Under the pieces are notes generated by a model. That model worked only from the letters and a program-made list of their open reading frames with translations, did no database searches and was not told where the DNA came from. Positions 25,001-34,057 of a stretch of 64,000 nt of DNA are shown piece after piece. Origin of the DNA: Marvinbryantia formatexigens DSM 14469. GTDB taxonomy: Bacteria > Bacillota > Clostridia > Lachnospirales > Lachnospiraceae. The translations under genes were made by a program, and so were the position numbers. Location: the NCBI RefSeq assembly GCF_025148285.1, contig NZ_CP102268.1, forward strand, positions 2,087,001-2,151,000, given 5' to 3'. Position 1 is the stretch's first letter; each line of letters starts with the position of its first letter.

Positions 25001-26293
25001 ATGACAATGAAAAAAATAGCTGGAATTATTACGGTGGGAGCCCTGCTTCTGTTTACACTGACTGCCTGCGGTAGCAGCAATTCTTCTGCCAACGCCGCTT
25101 CTGCGGAAGAGGAGACGCCTGCAGCGCAGGCGGAGGAAACCGTGGCAGCGGGAACGGAGGCACTGGATACGGCGGCTGCGGATACGACGGCTCCGGATGG
25201 CGGAAGCGTTCTGGTAGCGTATTTCTCGCACACGGGAAATACAGAGGAAGTGGCGCAGATGATTGCGGAGTATACCGGCGGCGATCTGGCCAAGATTCAG
25301 CGGGCAAGCGAATACGAGGATCTTGAGGCAGAGGCTGAAGCGGAAATCAAGGATGGTGTGCATCCGGAAATCACGGTATCCGTGGACAGTATCGAAGAGT
25401 ATGACACCATATTTGTGGGCTATCCCATCTGGTGGGATGAAGCTCCGGCGATGATTTCCACATTCCTTGCGGACAATGATTTTTCCGGAAAAACGGTGGT
25501 TCCGTTCTGCACCAGCGCAAGTGACGACATCGGCAACAGTCTTCATATTTTCAGCGAGCTCTGCCCGGATGCAGAGATTGCCGAGGGGCTTACCGCAAAT
25601 AATCCGGAGGATATCGAACCCTGGATTCAGAGCCTTGGGCTTATGGATGTCACACAGGCGGAATCTGAAACGGAAGTACAGACAGGCTCTGTGGCAGACG
25701 CCGAAAACACAACGGCGTCCGGCGGGACAGAAGAAGCGGGCGCGGGAAATATTCTGATAGCATATTTTTCTGTTATGGAGACGGACGGCGTGGATACGGT
25801 AGCCGGAGCGAGCCGCGTTGCAACGGACGCCGGGGTCATGGGCAATAATGAGTACATTGCGCAGATTATCCAGCGGGAAACCGGCGGCGATGTGTTTGCC
25901 ATTGAGACGGTGCAGGAATATCCCACCACACATGATGCTCTGCTGGAATTTGCCTATGAGGAAAAAGCGGAAAATGCCAGACCGGAGCTTGCGACGCAGA
26001 TTGAAAACCTGGACAGCTACGATGTGATTTTCCTGGGCTTCCCCAACTGGAACGCCGACCTGCCGATGCCGCTTTATACATTCCTGGAAACCTATGATTT
26101 CAGCGGAAAAACCATTATTCCGTTTACGACCCACGGCGGCAGCGGATTTTCCAGGACGATCGAGACGATTTCCGGTCTGCAGCCGGGCGCGACCGTTATT
26201 TCCGACGGGCTTTCGATTTCCCGGAACAGTGTTCCGGAAGCGGAGGGCGAAGTTGTGGATTGGGTAAATAGCCTCGATTTAAACGTTGAGTAA
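25001..26293 (+). CDS. Lipoprotein with two flavodoxin domains
   Basis: The 430 residues start with a lipoprotein signal (IITVGALLLFTLTACGSS; Cys at ~26) and an Ala/Glu/Thr spacer. Two flavodoxin domains follow: one at ~68-215 (VLVAYFSHTGNTEEVAQMI, FVGYPIWWDEAPAMI) and one at ~250-430 (ILIAYFSVMETDGVD, VIFLGFPNWNADLPMPLYTF). In the second domain the phosphate-loop segment is longer and lacks the TGNT motif, so FMN binding there may differ. It would be tethered outside the membrane, an unusual place for flavodoxin, pointing to extracellular electron transfer. ATG 25001 has AGGAGG seven bases upstream. Confidence 0.9.
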   Translation: MTMKKIAGIITVGALLLFTLTACGSSNSSANAASAEEETPAAQAEETVAAGTEALDTAAADTTAPDGGSVLVAYFSHTGNTEEVAQMIAEYTGGDLAKIQRASEYEDLEAEAEAEIKDGVHPEITVSVDSIEEYDTIFVGYPIWWDEAPAMISTFLADNDFSGKTVVPFCTSASDDIGNSLHIFSELCPDAEIAEGLTANNPEDIEPWIQSLGLMDVTQAESETEVQTGSVADAENTTASGGTEEAGAGNILIAYFSVMETDGVDTVAGASRVATDAGVMGNNEYIAQIIQRETGGDVFAIETVQEYPTTHDALLEFAYEEKAENARPELATQIENLDSYDVIFLGFPNWNADLPMPLYTFLETYDFSGKTIIPFTTHGGSGFSRTIETISGLQPGATVISDGLSISRNSVPEAEGEVVDWVNSLDLNVE

Positions 26294-26307
26294 GATAACA
26301 GATGAAG

Positions 26308-26336
26308 GCCTGCCCGCCAAATCACGGGCAGGCTTT
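26308..26336 (+). terminator. Rho-independent terminator
   Basis: GCCTGCCCG (26308-26316) pairs perfectly with CGGGCAGGC (26325-26333), followed by TTT. It ends the flavodoxin lipoprotein transcript. Confidence 0.85.
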
Positions 26337-26868
26337 ATAATTCAATTTCCTCCCTATTAAGTCAAGTCTTTTTTCCTTAAAAATCAAGGATTTTTTCAAT
26401 ATATCATCAATAAATATCTCAGAAGAAGGAGCCATAGGAATGGACATTTCTCTGTATCTGGTACGAAAATAGCTGGTTTTGGGTACACGAAGTAAAACGT
26501 CTTGGTTTTCTGTTTTACATGGCCTTGTGTATACCCATCCATCTACGGCAGCGAACCTCCCGTGTCTACCAGGATCATCAGACAATTGCTGAGTCCTAAC
26601 TTCTCTCGTCCCGCCTGTCCATAACCAGGGTGTCAGCTCAGCTCCTCATCAGGGTCATGCCCTCTGGAAAATATTCCTGCCGACTACTGGCTCATTCTTT
26701 GTATGTTTTATTACTGACTTTCTTCCTTCCTGCAGCAGCACTTTTCAGTGGACGTTTTCCTGTTGCATTCCGATTTTTATACTTCCAGCTACCGTGGCCA
26801 GTCTCAGCATTCAGGCATTCTTTACTCAAATGCTCAGGCCAACCACGATATACTGTTTCCTGATATTT
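26337..26868 (-). other. Noncoding stretch downstream of the IS110 transposase
   Basis: The 530 bases hold no gene I can support. A leftward open stretch 26322-26585 has no ribosome site and no family resemblance. The part nearest the transposase (26600-26868) is rich in short inverted repeats on the transposase strand (GAGGGCATGACCCTGATGAG, AGCTGAGCT) and probably belongs to the element. In IS1111-group relatives of IS110 the bridge RNA is encoded in this downstream end, so it is a candidate location. Confidence 0.35.
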
Positions 26869-28158
26869 TTATGCTGCCATTATAGTTTCCGGTCTTACGA
26901 TATCACTCAGCATCTTCTGACCATCATAATCTACACCTTTTGTTAATATCGTGTAGAAGATCCTGATCAGCTTACACGCAATCGCTATGACCGACTGCAT
27001 CTTCTTCAAAGGATTCTGGCTCCTTCTCCTGTAATAGTCATAGATTTCTTTAAACTCTTTGTTCTTTGCTATCACAGATATCGCAGCTTCATACAATGCA
27101 TACCTCAGGCGCTTTCTTCCCCTGTGGCTGATGCGGCTTTCTCCGTTGTGTTTGCCGGAACTGTCTGCAACAATGGCATAACCTGCCAGTTTCTGCAGCT
27201 GCTTTGGGTTATCAAAACGACAAATGTCACCCACCTCTGCAATAAAACAACTTACGGTTTTTAAACCGATTCCCTTGATCTCCATCAGTTTATCAATGTA
27301 TGGGATCTCTGAAAGTTTTTCTTCTATCTCCTGCATCAGATCATCCATTCTGTTTTTATATACTTCGTAATCGTTCAACAGGTTTCGGATCTCTATTCTG
27401 GCACTTCCCGGTGCTTCCGTACTTCCGATGCTGTGCTCCGCAGCTGATACCAGGGTCCTTGCCCTCTTTAAGCCAGCGCCCTTCAGCTTTGCATCCCTCC
27501 ATACCTGATTCACACCATCTACGCCTAGTTCTTTGATATCACATGGCAGCGGTGCCTTTTTAATCACCATCATCCCGCTTACCGCGTCCGGACTTTTATA
27601 AACGTCTTTTATTTCCGGAAAATAAATGCAGAACCATCGGACAATCCGGTTTTTGATCCTTGTAAGTTCTTCCTGCGTCTGAATACGAAGATTTGACAGA
27701 TTTCTAATCTCTGCGTATATTCCTGTAGGGATATACGGATACGAAAATCTTCCTTCATTTACCAGTCCCGCAATTGTTTTTGGATCCTTACGGTCATTCT
27801 TGTTCGGGTTGTTATCATCCAGTTCTTTGGACTTCTTTACATGATGCGGATTCACATGCACCGGCTTCATTCCCTGTTCCTGCAGGTACGCTCCAAGGTT
27901 CAGCCAGTAATGACCGGTAGGTTCCATCCCTGGAATCACCGCCTCTTTCCCATGCTTCTCTGCTATATCTTCCATCCATGCCTTAAATGAAGCAAACCCG
28001 GCTTCATCATTGTTGAAAGCAAACGGCTTTTTTGAGTACTCGTAATTTCGCCAATCAAAAGCCCTTGCATAATGAGTTTCACTTCCAACATCGATCCCAA
28101 CAATTAAAGTTTTTTCCGTAATAGATGCAATTTTTGCGTTCTGTGTGTTATAATTCAT
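26869..28158 (-). CDS. IS110-family transposase (DEDD recombinase)
   Basis: The 429 residues contain the RuvC-like DEDD domain (LIVGIDVGSETHYARAF, IPGMEPTGHYWLNL, NPNKNDRKDPKTIAGLVN) and the C-terminal Transposase_20 domain (IDKLMEIKGIGLKTVSCFIA, GYAIVADSSGKHNGESRIS, KRLRYALYEAA) with its catalytic Ser region. IS110 enzymes use a bridge RNA to choose target and donor sites. ATG 28158 was chosen over TTG 28179 because GAGAGG lies eight bases before it. The frame is intact, so the element may be mobile. The ends cannot be fixed from one copy because these elements lack clear terminal repeats. Confidence 0.93.
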   Translation of the reverse strand: MNYNTQNAKIASITEKTLIVGIDVGSETHYARAFDWRNYEYSKKPFAFNNDEAGFASFKAWMEDIAEKHGKEAVIPGMEPTGHYWLNLGAYLQEQGMKPVHVNPHHVKKSKELDDNNPNKNDRKDPKTIAGLVNEGRFSYPYIPTGIYAEIRNLSNLRIQTQEELTRIKNRIVRWFCIYFPEIKDVYKSPDAVSGMMVIKKAPLPCDIKELGVDGVNQVWRDAKLKGAGLKRARTLVSAAEHSIGSTEAPGSARIEIRNLLNDYEVYKNRMDDLMQEIEEKLSEIPYIDKLMEIKGIGLKTVSCFIAEVGDICRFDNPKQLQKLAGYAIVADSSGKHNGESRISHRGRKRLRYALYEAAISVIAKNKEFKEIYDYYRRRSQNPLKKMQSVIAIACKLIRIFYTILTKGVDYDGQKMLSDIVRPETIMAA

Positions 28159-28406
28159 TTCAGATACCTCTCTGTTCAATAAGATTTTTTACTAACCGTG
28201 CAAAGTCAGTAATCTTATTTTACACTGAGGTATTTTTTTCTCAACCTTCTTTCGCGGAATTCCTTATATTTGAATTATACAAGAAGCTCCTTTACGATTG
28301 TATCATATCTCAGATACCTTTCACTAAAGTTCTTAAACTATTATATCAGGCACAGGCTCTCGTGACAATATCAGTAAAGAAAATCGCTGCCATAACGTGC
28401 GATGCG

Positions 28407-28559
28407 GTTACTGTTCACGTCGTTCACAGTAACATTCGCAAATCCATTTAGAATTCGCTTCGCGAATGGGATTTGCTCACACCTGTATCACTTTCTTACG
28501 GACTTTGTAGTGAATGCAAAGTCCTAACCTGAACAGTAACGCGATGCGTGCAATGCACG
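28407..28559 (+). repeat. Compact array of nested inverted repeats (structured DNA/RNA)
   Basis: GTTACTGTTC (28407-28416) pairs with GAACAGTAAC (28531-28540). Inside or next to it lie GTTACTGT/ACAGTAAC (28407-28433), GCAAATCC/GGATTTGC (28438-28476) enclosing ATTCGC-TTC-GCGAAT (28453-28467), and GACTTTG/CAAAGTC (28501-28523). CGTGC-AAT-GCACG (28547-28559) follows. This many stems in 150 noncoding bases suggests a palindromic mobile repeat or a structured RNA. It lies between the IS110 start and the Fic gene. Confidence 0.65.
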
Positions 28560-28744
28560 TTGCGTTCGATAATGTACGGGGAGACGAATCGTCCAGAAAT
28601 CAGAATAGGAACATTTAATTTAGTCAAATTAAACGTAAATGACAAAATTGACAAGGTTGACGTCTAGGTTAAAGTATAGTAAAATAGACATAATGAATTA
28701 CATCATGCAGAACATAAATGTTTAAAAACTGATGAGGTAATTGA

Positions 28745-29794
28745 ATGAGAGATTATAATTATAGAGAAAAATGGCATAAATTGTTGACTCCGGAAGTAGT
28801 TAAGAAACTTACTCTTATTCATGAATATAAGGGAGAACAGAGACTGTTTATTGAAGCTCATAAAGATGCACTCAGCGAGTTGATAGAAATAGCCAAACTT
28901 CAGAGTACAGAGGCCTCAAATAGAATGGAAGGTATTTCAACAACAGATGACAGATTGAAGAATTTGGTGCAGTCGAAAACAACTCCACGAAATTACAGTG
29001 AGTCTGAAATTGCAGGGTATAGAGATGTATTGAATACGATACAGGAGAGCTACGAATATATTCCAATAAACACCAATTACCTTTTGCAGTTACACAGAAA
29101 TTTATATAAATTTCTTGGAAATGTAGACAGAGGAATCTTCAGGACTTCGGATCATATTATTTGGGAGGCAGATGCGGACGGGAACGAAATAATCCATTTC
29201 AGACCAGTAGATGCCAGGGAAACACCGGCTTCAATAGATGAATTGTGCAAAGCATTCTGTTCGGCAAAGGCTGAGGTCGATCCATTGCTGTTGGATGTTA
29301 TGTTTGTTTTGGATTTCTTATGTATTCATCCATTTAATGCTGGCAATGGAAGAATGAGCCGATTGCTTACGTTGCTTTTGCTGTATCAGTCAGGCTTTAT
29401 TGTGGGCAAATATATCAGTATTGAAAAGATAATGGAAGAATCGAAAGAGACTTACTATGAAGCACTTCGAGATAGTTCCATAAACTGGCATAAAAATAAA
29501 AATGATTATAAGCCTTTTGTGAATTATATGCTTGATGTGATTGTAAGTGCTTATGAAAAATTTGAATCCAGAGCGAAGTTACTGACAGCTCCTGATTTGT
29601 CAAAAGCAGATCGTATTCGGGAAATAATCAAAAATCATATAGGTACGATTACAAAATCTGAGTTGATGGATATGAATCCGGATATCAGCGATACAACAAT
29701 ACAGCGAGCTTTGGCAGAACTATTGAAAAGTGGAAAAATAAAAAAAATCGGCGGAGGACGTTACACAAAGTATGTGTGGAAAGCGGAGGACTAA
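28745..29794 (+). CDS. Fic-domain protein with altered active-site motif
   Basis: The 349 residues have an N-terminal Fic_N part with an inhibitory-helix motif S58-N-R-M-E62-G63 ([ST]xxxE[GN], class II), the Fic core with HPFNAGNGRMSRLL (~195-208), and a C-terminal winged helix (TITKSELMDMNPDISDTTIQ, GGGRYTKYVW). The canonical core is HPFx(D/E)GNGR; here Ala replaces the acidic residue that binds magnesium, so AMP transfer may be weak or altered. Start ATG 28745 follows GAGGT. The stop abuts the HsdM start, so it is part of the restriction-modification operon, perhaps as regulator or toxin. Confidence 0.9.
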   Translation: MRDYNYREKWHKLLTPEVVKKLTLIHEYKGEQRLFIEAHKDALSELIEIAKLQSTEASNRMEGISTTDDRLKNLVQSKTTPRNYSESEIAGYRDVLNTIQESYEYIPINTNYLLQLHRNLYKFLGNVDRGIFRTSDHIIWEADADGNEIIHFRPVDARETPASIDELCKAFCSAKAEVDPLLLDVMFVLDFLCIHPFNAGNGRMSRLLTLLLLYQSGFIVGKYISIEKIMEESKETYYEALRDSSINWHKNKNDYKPFVNYMLDVIVSAYEKFESRAKLLTAPDLSKADRIREIIKNHIGTITKSELMDMNPDISDTTIQRALAELLKSGKIKKIGGGRYTKYVWKAED

Positions 29795-31297
29795 ATGATT
29801 ACGGGCGAATTAAAAAATAAAATTGACGGTTTATGGGATATTTTTGCTTCCGGTGGGTTGGTAAATCCACTTGAAGTAATCGAGCAGATTACGTATCTGA
29901 TGTTTATCCATGATTTGGATGATTCGGATAATACAAGGGCGAAAGAAAGTGCAATGCTCGGACTTCCATATCAGAGTATTTTTCCGGATGAAGTAAAGAT
30001 CGGAGAAAGAACGATTGATGGTTCGCAGCTCAAGTGGTCAGTCTTTCACGATTTTCCGGCAGAGAGAATGTATTCAGTAATACAGGAATGGGTATTTCCG
30101 TTTATAAAAACATTGCACAATGATAAGGATAGCGCTTACTCAAAATATATGGATGATGCAATTTTTAAACTGCCGACACCACTTGTTTTATCAAAAGTAG
30201 TAGATTCGTTGGATGAAATTTATAAGATGATGAATGAAATTCAGATTGCGGATGTACGGGGGGATGTATATGAGTATCTTTTGTCAAAAATTGCGCAGTC
30301 AGGTCGTAATGGACAGTTTAGAACACCCAGGCATATTATCCGTATGATGGTCGAAATGATGGATCCTTCCAGCGACGAGGTGATCTGTGACCCTGCCTGC
30401 GGAACATCTGGATTCCTGGTAGCCGCAGGAGAATATTTGAAAGAAAACAGGAAGGAAGAAATTTTCTTTGATAAACAGAAGAAAGATCATTATATGAACC
30501 ATATGTTTCATGGATATGATATGGATCGGACAATGCTTCGCATCGGAGCAATGAACATGATGACTCATGGAATAGATAATCCATTTATTGAATATAGAGA
30601 CAGCTTGTCGGATCAGAATCCGGATAAGGATAAGTATTCGTTAATACTTGCAAATCCACCGTTTAAGGGAAGCCTTGATGCAGAGTCGGTATCTGGAGAT
30701 TTGCTTAAAGTATGTAAGACAAAGAAAACGGAATTACTATTCCTGGCGTTATTTCTCCGTATGTTAAAGATAGGGGGGAGATGTGCCTGCATTGTCCCGG
30801 ATGGCGTGCTGTTTGGCTCATCAAAGGCACATAAAGACATCAGAAAAGAAATTGTTGAGAATCAGAGATTAGAAGCAGTTATTTCTATGCCTTCCGGTGT
30901 GTTCAAACCATATGCAGGAGTATCAACAGCTATTATTATATTTACAAAAACGGAACATGGCGGAACAGATTATGTATGGTTTTATGACATGACGGCAGAT
31001 GGATTCAGCCTGGATGATAAACGGACTCCAATTGCAGAAAATGATATTCCTGATATTATTGGAAGATTCAAAAATTTAGATAAGGAAACAGAAAGAAAAC
31101 GTACAGATAAATCATTTATGGTTCCGAAACAGGATATCGTTGATAATGGTTATGATCTTAGCATTAATAAATATAAAGAAATCGAGTATGTACCGGTTGA
31201 ATATCCACCCACATCAGAAATTATGGCTGATATTCGTGAAATTGAAAGGGAGATTGGTAAGGAAATGGATGAGTTGGAGAGGCTGCTGAATTTATAG
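29795..31297 (+). CDS. hsdM: Type I restriction-modification DNA methyltransferase subunit
   Basis: The 500 residues have the HsdM_N helical domain (~1-130; VIEQITYLMFIHDLDD), SAM-binding motif I VICDPACGTSGFLVAAGEY (~196-214) and the catalytic motif IV ILANPPFKG (~284-292) of N6-adenine methylases. VSTAIIIFTKT and a C-terminal coiled segment for HsdS binding follow. It works with HsdS to methylate the host's recognition sites and with HsdR to cut foreign DNA. It starts directly after the Fic stop codon. Confidence 0.96.
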   Translation: MITGELKNKIDGLWDIFASGGLVNPLEVIEQITYLMFIHDLDDSDNTRAKESAMLGLPYQSIFPDEVKIGERTIDGSQLKWSVFHDFPAERMYSVIQEWVFPFIKTLHNDKDSAYSKYMDDAIFKLPTPLVLSKVVDSLDEIYKMMNEIQIADVRGDVYEYLLSKIAQSGRNGQFRTPRHIIRMMVEMMDPSSDEVICDPACGTSGFLVAAGEYLKENRKEEIFFDKQKKDHYMNHMFHGYDMDRTMLRIGAMNMMTHGIDNPFIEYRDSLSDQNPDKDKYSLILANPPFKGSLDAESVSGDLLKVCKTKKTELLFLALFLRMLKIGGRCACIVPDGVLFGSSKAHKDIRKEIVENQRLEAVISMPSGVFKPYAGVSTAIIIFTKTEHGGTDYVWFYDMTADGFSLDDKRTPIAENDIPDIIGRFKNLDKETERKRTDKSFMVPKQDIVDNGYDLSINKYKEIEYVPVEYPPTSEIMADIREIEREIGKEMDELERLLNL

Positions 31298-31306
31298 GAG
31301 GATAAA

Positions 31307-32290
31307 ATGACGGTACAGGAACAGTTAATAGATAAAGCGAAGGAAGCATTTTTGTTAGCGATTGAAATATATAATAAACCTTCGATTAAATATCGATTAG
31401 AAGGATTTAGCTTTTTTATTTGTAATGCATGGGAATTGATGTTAAAAGCACATATGGTAAATAAATTTGGAGAAGAATCAATATATTTTCCAGATAAACC
31501 AAATCGTACGATATCTTTAGAACGCTGTGTTCAAAAAATATTTACGAATGAGAAAGCTCCATTGCGTAAAAATCTCGAGAAAATTATAGAGTTAAGAAAC
31601 ACAAGTACACATTTTATTACAGAAGAATATGAAGCGGTATATGTTTCGTTATTACAAGCATGTGTGTTTAATTTTGTAGATAAGATGATGGAATTTCATA
31701 ATGTTGATATGACGCAGGTGATTCCAGAAAATTTCATTACTTTGTCGGTAAGATTGAAATCTTTAGATGAAACTGAAATAAGAGGAAAATATGAAAAACA
31801 GGTTGCAGAGCGTTTGATATCCGTTAATGATTCTTTACAACCGTTAATGGAAGAAAATAACAGTGCTTTTGCGATTAAAGTGGAGCATTATCATTATGCG
31901 ACTAAAAAGAGAGAAGAAGCTACAGAAATTTACCATATAGAAAAAGAGGCTAAGGATGGGGTGAGAGTGATTAAAGAAATCAAAAACCCAAATGAAACTC
32001 ATAAATACAATGCGAAGGCTTGTATTAAGGAAATAAACAAGCGTTTGAAGAAAAATAAAATTGCTATGTTGTATAATGGAAAAGAAGCAGAATTAAATAT
32101 GTACCACTTTCAAAATTTTACGGCGTATTTTTGCTTAAAGGAAAATGAAAGAATGTGTTTTACATATCAAATATCTGCTCAGCCACAGTATAGTTATTCG
32201 CAGCAAGCGATTGATTTTATATATGGTGAAATAGAAAAAGCACCAAGTACAATACTTGACAATTTAAAACAAAAATTGACAAAAAAATAG
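31307..32290 (+). CDS. DUF3644-like protein in the restriction operon
   Basis: The 327 residues open with a helical domain typical of DUF3644: IDKAKEAFLLAIEIYNKPSI, FFICNAWELMLKAHMV, ERCVQKIF and ELRNTSTHFITEEYEAVYV, a HEPN-like pattern with an RNxxxH-type motif (RNTSTH). The C-terminal half is Lys-rich and ends with FIYGEIEKAPSTILDNLKQK. HEPN proteins are often RNases in defence systems, so it may add an RNA-targeting function; that is inference. AGGAGG precedes ATG 31307 at close spacing, and it follows hsdM by 9 bases. Confidence 0.75.
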   Translation: MTVQEQLIDKAKEAFLLAIEIYNKPSIKYRLEGFSFFICNAWELMLKAHMVNKFGEESIYFPDKPNRTISLERCVQKIFTNEKAPLRKNLEKIIELRNTSTHFITEEYEAVYVSLLQACVFNFVDKMMEFHNVDMTQVIPENFITLSVRLKSLDETEIRGKYEKQVAERLISVNDSLQPLMEENNSAFAIKVEHYHYATKKREEATEIYHIEKEAKDGVRVIKEIKNPNETHKYNAKACIKEINKRLKKNKIAMLYNGKEAELNMYHFQNFTAYFCLKENERMCFTYQISAQPQYSYSQQAIDFIYGEIEKAPSTILDNLKQKLTKK

Positions 32291-32475
32291 CCAACCCCAG
32301 GAGCAAAGGATTCTAAGCAACTGAAATGCCTACTCCCATTCGGGAACCCAGCTTTAATCCGTCACAAGTTGACTATTATTAATAATAACATAATTTAATT
32401 ATATGTCAAGGCTTTGGAGAAAGTTTATTGTAAGACTTGACCAGATTTGAAATAAGTAGTAGGAAAGGAAACACA
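32291..32475 (+). other. Gap before hsdS
   Basis: AT-rich, with no gene. An ATTATTAATAATAA palindromic patch lies near 32375-32390. Transcription of hsdS probably continues from hsdM or starts near here; no clear -35/-10 pair is visible. Confidence 0.3.
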
Positions 32476-32496
32476 AATCCGGGTTTGTGGGGACGA
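32476..32496 (+). repeat. 5' hsdS repeat, copy 1
   Basis: The 21 bases from AATCCGGGTTTG to GGGGACGA are identical to 35537-35557. The repeat carries the ribosome site (GGGGA) of each hsdS gene and ends a few bases before each start codon. Confidence 0.9.
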
Positions 32497-32500
32497 TATA

Positions 32501-33580
32501 GTGATATTTAATGATGTTCTTGAAATAAAAAATGGCCGTAATCAAAGAAGGGTAGAAAATCCAGACGGAAAGTATCCTGTTTATGGTAGCGGTGGAATTA
32601 TGGGATATGCAGATGATTATATTTGCAGTGCGGAAACAGTAATTATTGGGAGAAAAGGTAGCATTAACAATCCTATTTTTGTTGATGAGCCGTTTTGGAA
32701 TGTTGATACGGCATTTGGTTTGGAAGCCAAACGGGAAGTGTTGATTCCTAGATATTTATACTATTTTTGCAAGCATTTTGACTTTAAACAGTTAAATAAA
32801 ACTGTAACAATACCGAGTTTGACGAAATCAGATTTGTTGAAGATAGAAATTAAGCTACCATGTCTATCAAATCAGCAGTCTATTGTTCATAGATTACAAA
32901 GCGTGGAGCAAATTATTGATAATTACTATCAGCAACTTGAAAAATTGGACGAACTTGTCAAAGCCCGATTTGTCGAGATGTTTGGGGATCCAGTTGAAAA
33001 TCCACATGGATTTAGAAAAGTAGCACTTTCCGAGTTGGCGGAGATAAAGATTGGTCCTTTCGGCTCATTATTGCACAAAGAAGATTACATTGAAGGTGGA
33101 CATCCTCTCTTAAATCCATCGCATATAGTGGGTGGAAAAGTAGTTCCAGATAGCAAGCTGACAATATCTGATAAAAAATATGATGAACTTGAAGCATATC
33201 ATTTGCATACGGACGATGTAGTTATGGGGCGTAGGGGAGAAATGGGACGTTGTGCTGTTGTTACATCTGAAGGTTTCTTATGTGGAACTGGTAGTTTGCT
33301 AATTAGAACCAAAGGTGAAGTAACAGCAGACTATATACAGAAAACAATCTCATTTCCGTCATTTAGAAAGACGATTGAAGACATGGCTGTTGGACAGACG
33401 ATGCCGAACTTAAATGTTCCTATTGTGTCGAAATTCCAGATTATTAAGCCTCCAATTGAAGTGCAAAAAAGATATTATGAATTCGTTGCTCAAGTCGACA
33501 AATCAAAAATTGCCGTACAGAAAGCATTGGATCAGACACAGTTATTATTTGACAGTTTAATGCAGAAGTATTTTGGATAG
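32501..33580 (+). CDS. hsdS: Type I restriction specificity subunit 1
   Basis: The 359 residues have two target-recognition domains: the first (~1-130) ends with IVHRLQSVEQIIDNYYQQLE and a conserved linker LVKARFVEMFGDPVENP, the second runs ~165-335 (EIKIGPFGSLLHKEDYIEGG) and ends VAQVDKSKIAVQKALDQTQL. The GTG start at 32501 follows GGGGA. The first domain is shorter at its N-terminus than in full HsdS proteins, which fits a gene assembled by recombination. It shares three repeats with the second hsdS gene: upstream, in the central linker and near the 3' end. Confidence 0.92.
   Translation: MIFNDVLEIKNGRNQRRVENPDGKYPVYGSGGIMGYADDYICSAETVIIGRKGSINNPIFVDEPFWNVDTAFGLEAKREVLIPRYLYYFCKHFDFKQLNKTVTIPSLTKSDLLKIEIKLPCLSNQQSIVHRLQSVEQIIDNYYQQLEKLDELVKARFVEMFGDPVENPHGFRKVALSELAEIKIGPFGSLLHKEDYIEGGHPLLNPSHIVGGKVVPDSKLTISDKKYDELEAYHLHTDDVVMGRRGEMGRCAVVTSEGFLCGTGSLLIRTKGEVTADYIQKTISFPSFRKTIEDMAVGQTMPNLNVPIVSKFQIIKPPIEVQKRYYEFVAQVDKSKIAVQKALDQTQLLFDSLMQKYFG
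32958..32989 (+). repeat. Central hsdS repeat, copy 1
   Basis: The 32 bases encode the KARFVEMFGD linker between recognition domains; 31 of 32 are identical to 36120-36151. A third shared segment, CAAGTCGACAAATCAAAA, lies at 33491-33508 and 36587-36604. Confidence 0.9.
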
Positions 33581-33595
33581 GAAGGAGGATGGGAA

Positions 33596-34057
33596 ATGGC
33601 GAAAATGACAGTATATCATGGTGGCTATATACCGGTTGAAAATCCCAAAATTCGTGTCGGGAGAAATACAAAAGATTTTGGGGAAGGATTTTACTGCACA
33701 ATTATTAAAGAACAGGCACAGAGGTGGGCAAGACGATATCATACTAAAATTGTGTCTATTTATGATGTGCGATTGAAATCTGATCTGCAAATCAAGGAAT
33801 TTAAAGAAATGACGGATGAATGGCTGGATTTTATCATTGATTGTAGGAGTGGGAAGAAACATACATACGATATTGTGATCGGAGCAATGGCAAATGATCA
33901 GATCTACAATTATGTTTCTGATTATATGGATGGAACTATTACGAGAGAACAGTTTTGGGTACTGGCAAAATTTAAGTATCCGACACACCAGATTAATTTC
34001 TGTACAAAAGAAGCATTAAAATGTCTTGAATATAGAGGATTTGAGGAGGTTGTGTAA
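33596..34057 (+). CDS. DUF3990 protein, ADP-ribosyltransferase-like toxin candidate
   Basis: The 153 residues match the DUF3990 pattern: MTVYHGGYIPVENPKIRVGR, KDFGEGFYCTIIKEQAQRWA, then DIVIGAMANDQIYNYVSDY. The YHG, DFG.GFY and QA..WA elements resemble the NAD-binding fold of small ADP-ribosyltransferase toxins. AGGAGG precedes ATG 33596. The next gene overlaps by one base and is the usual DUF3791 partner. The pair sits between hsdS and the recombinase, so it would stabilise the locus if it is a toxin-antitoxin. Confidence 0.8.
   Translation: MAKMTVYHGGYIPVENPKIRVGRNTKDFGEGFYCTIIKEQAQRWARRYHTKIVSIYDVRLKSDLQIKEFKEMTDEWLDFIIDCRSGKKHTYDIVIGAMANDQIYNYVSDYMDGTITREQFWVLAKFKYPTHQINFCTKEALKCLEYRGFEEVV

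Noticed and set aside
26322-26585. Leftward 87-codon frame beside the IS110 element
   Set aside because: It has no ribosome site, and it overlaps the flavodoxin terminator; treated as noncoding.
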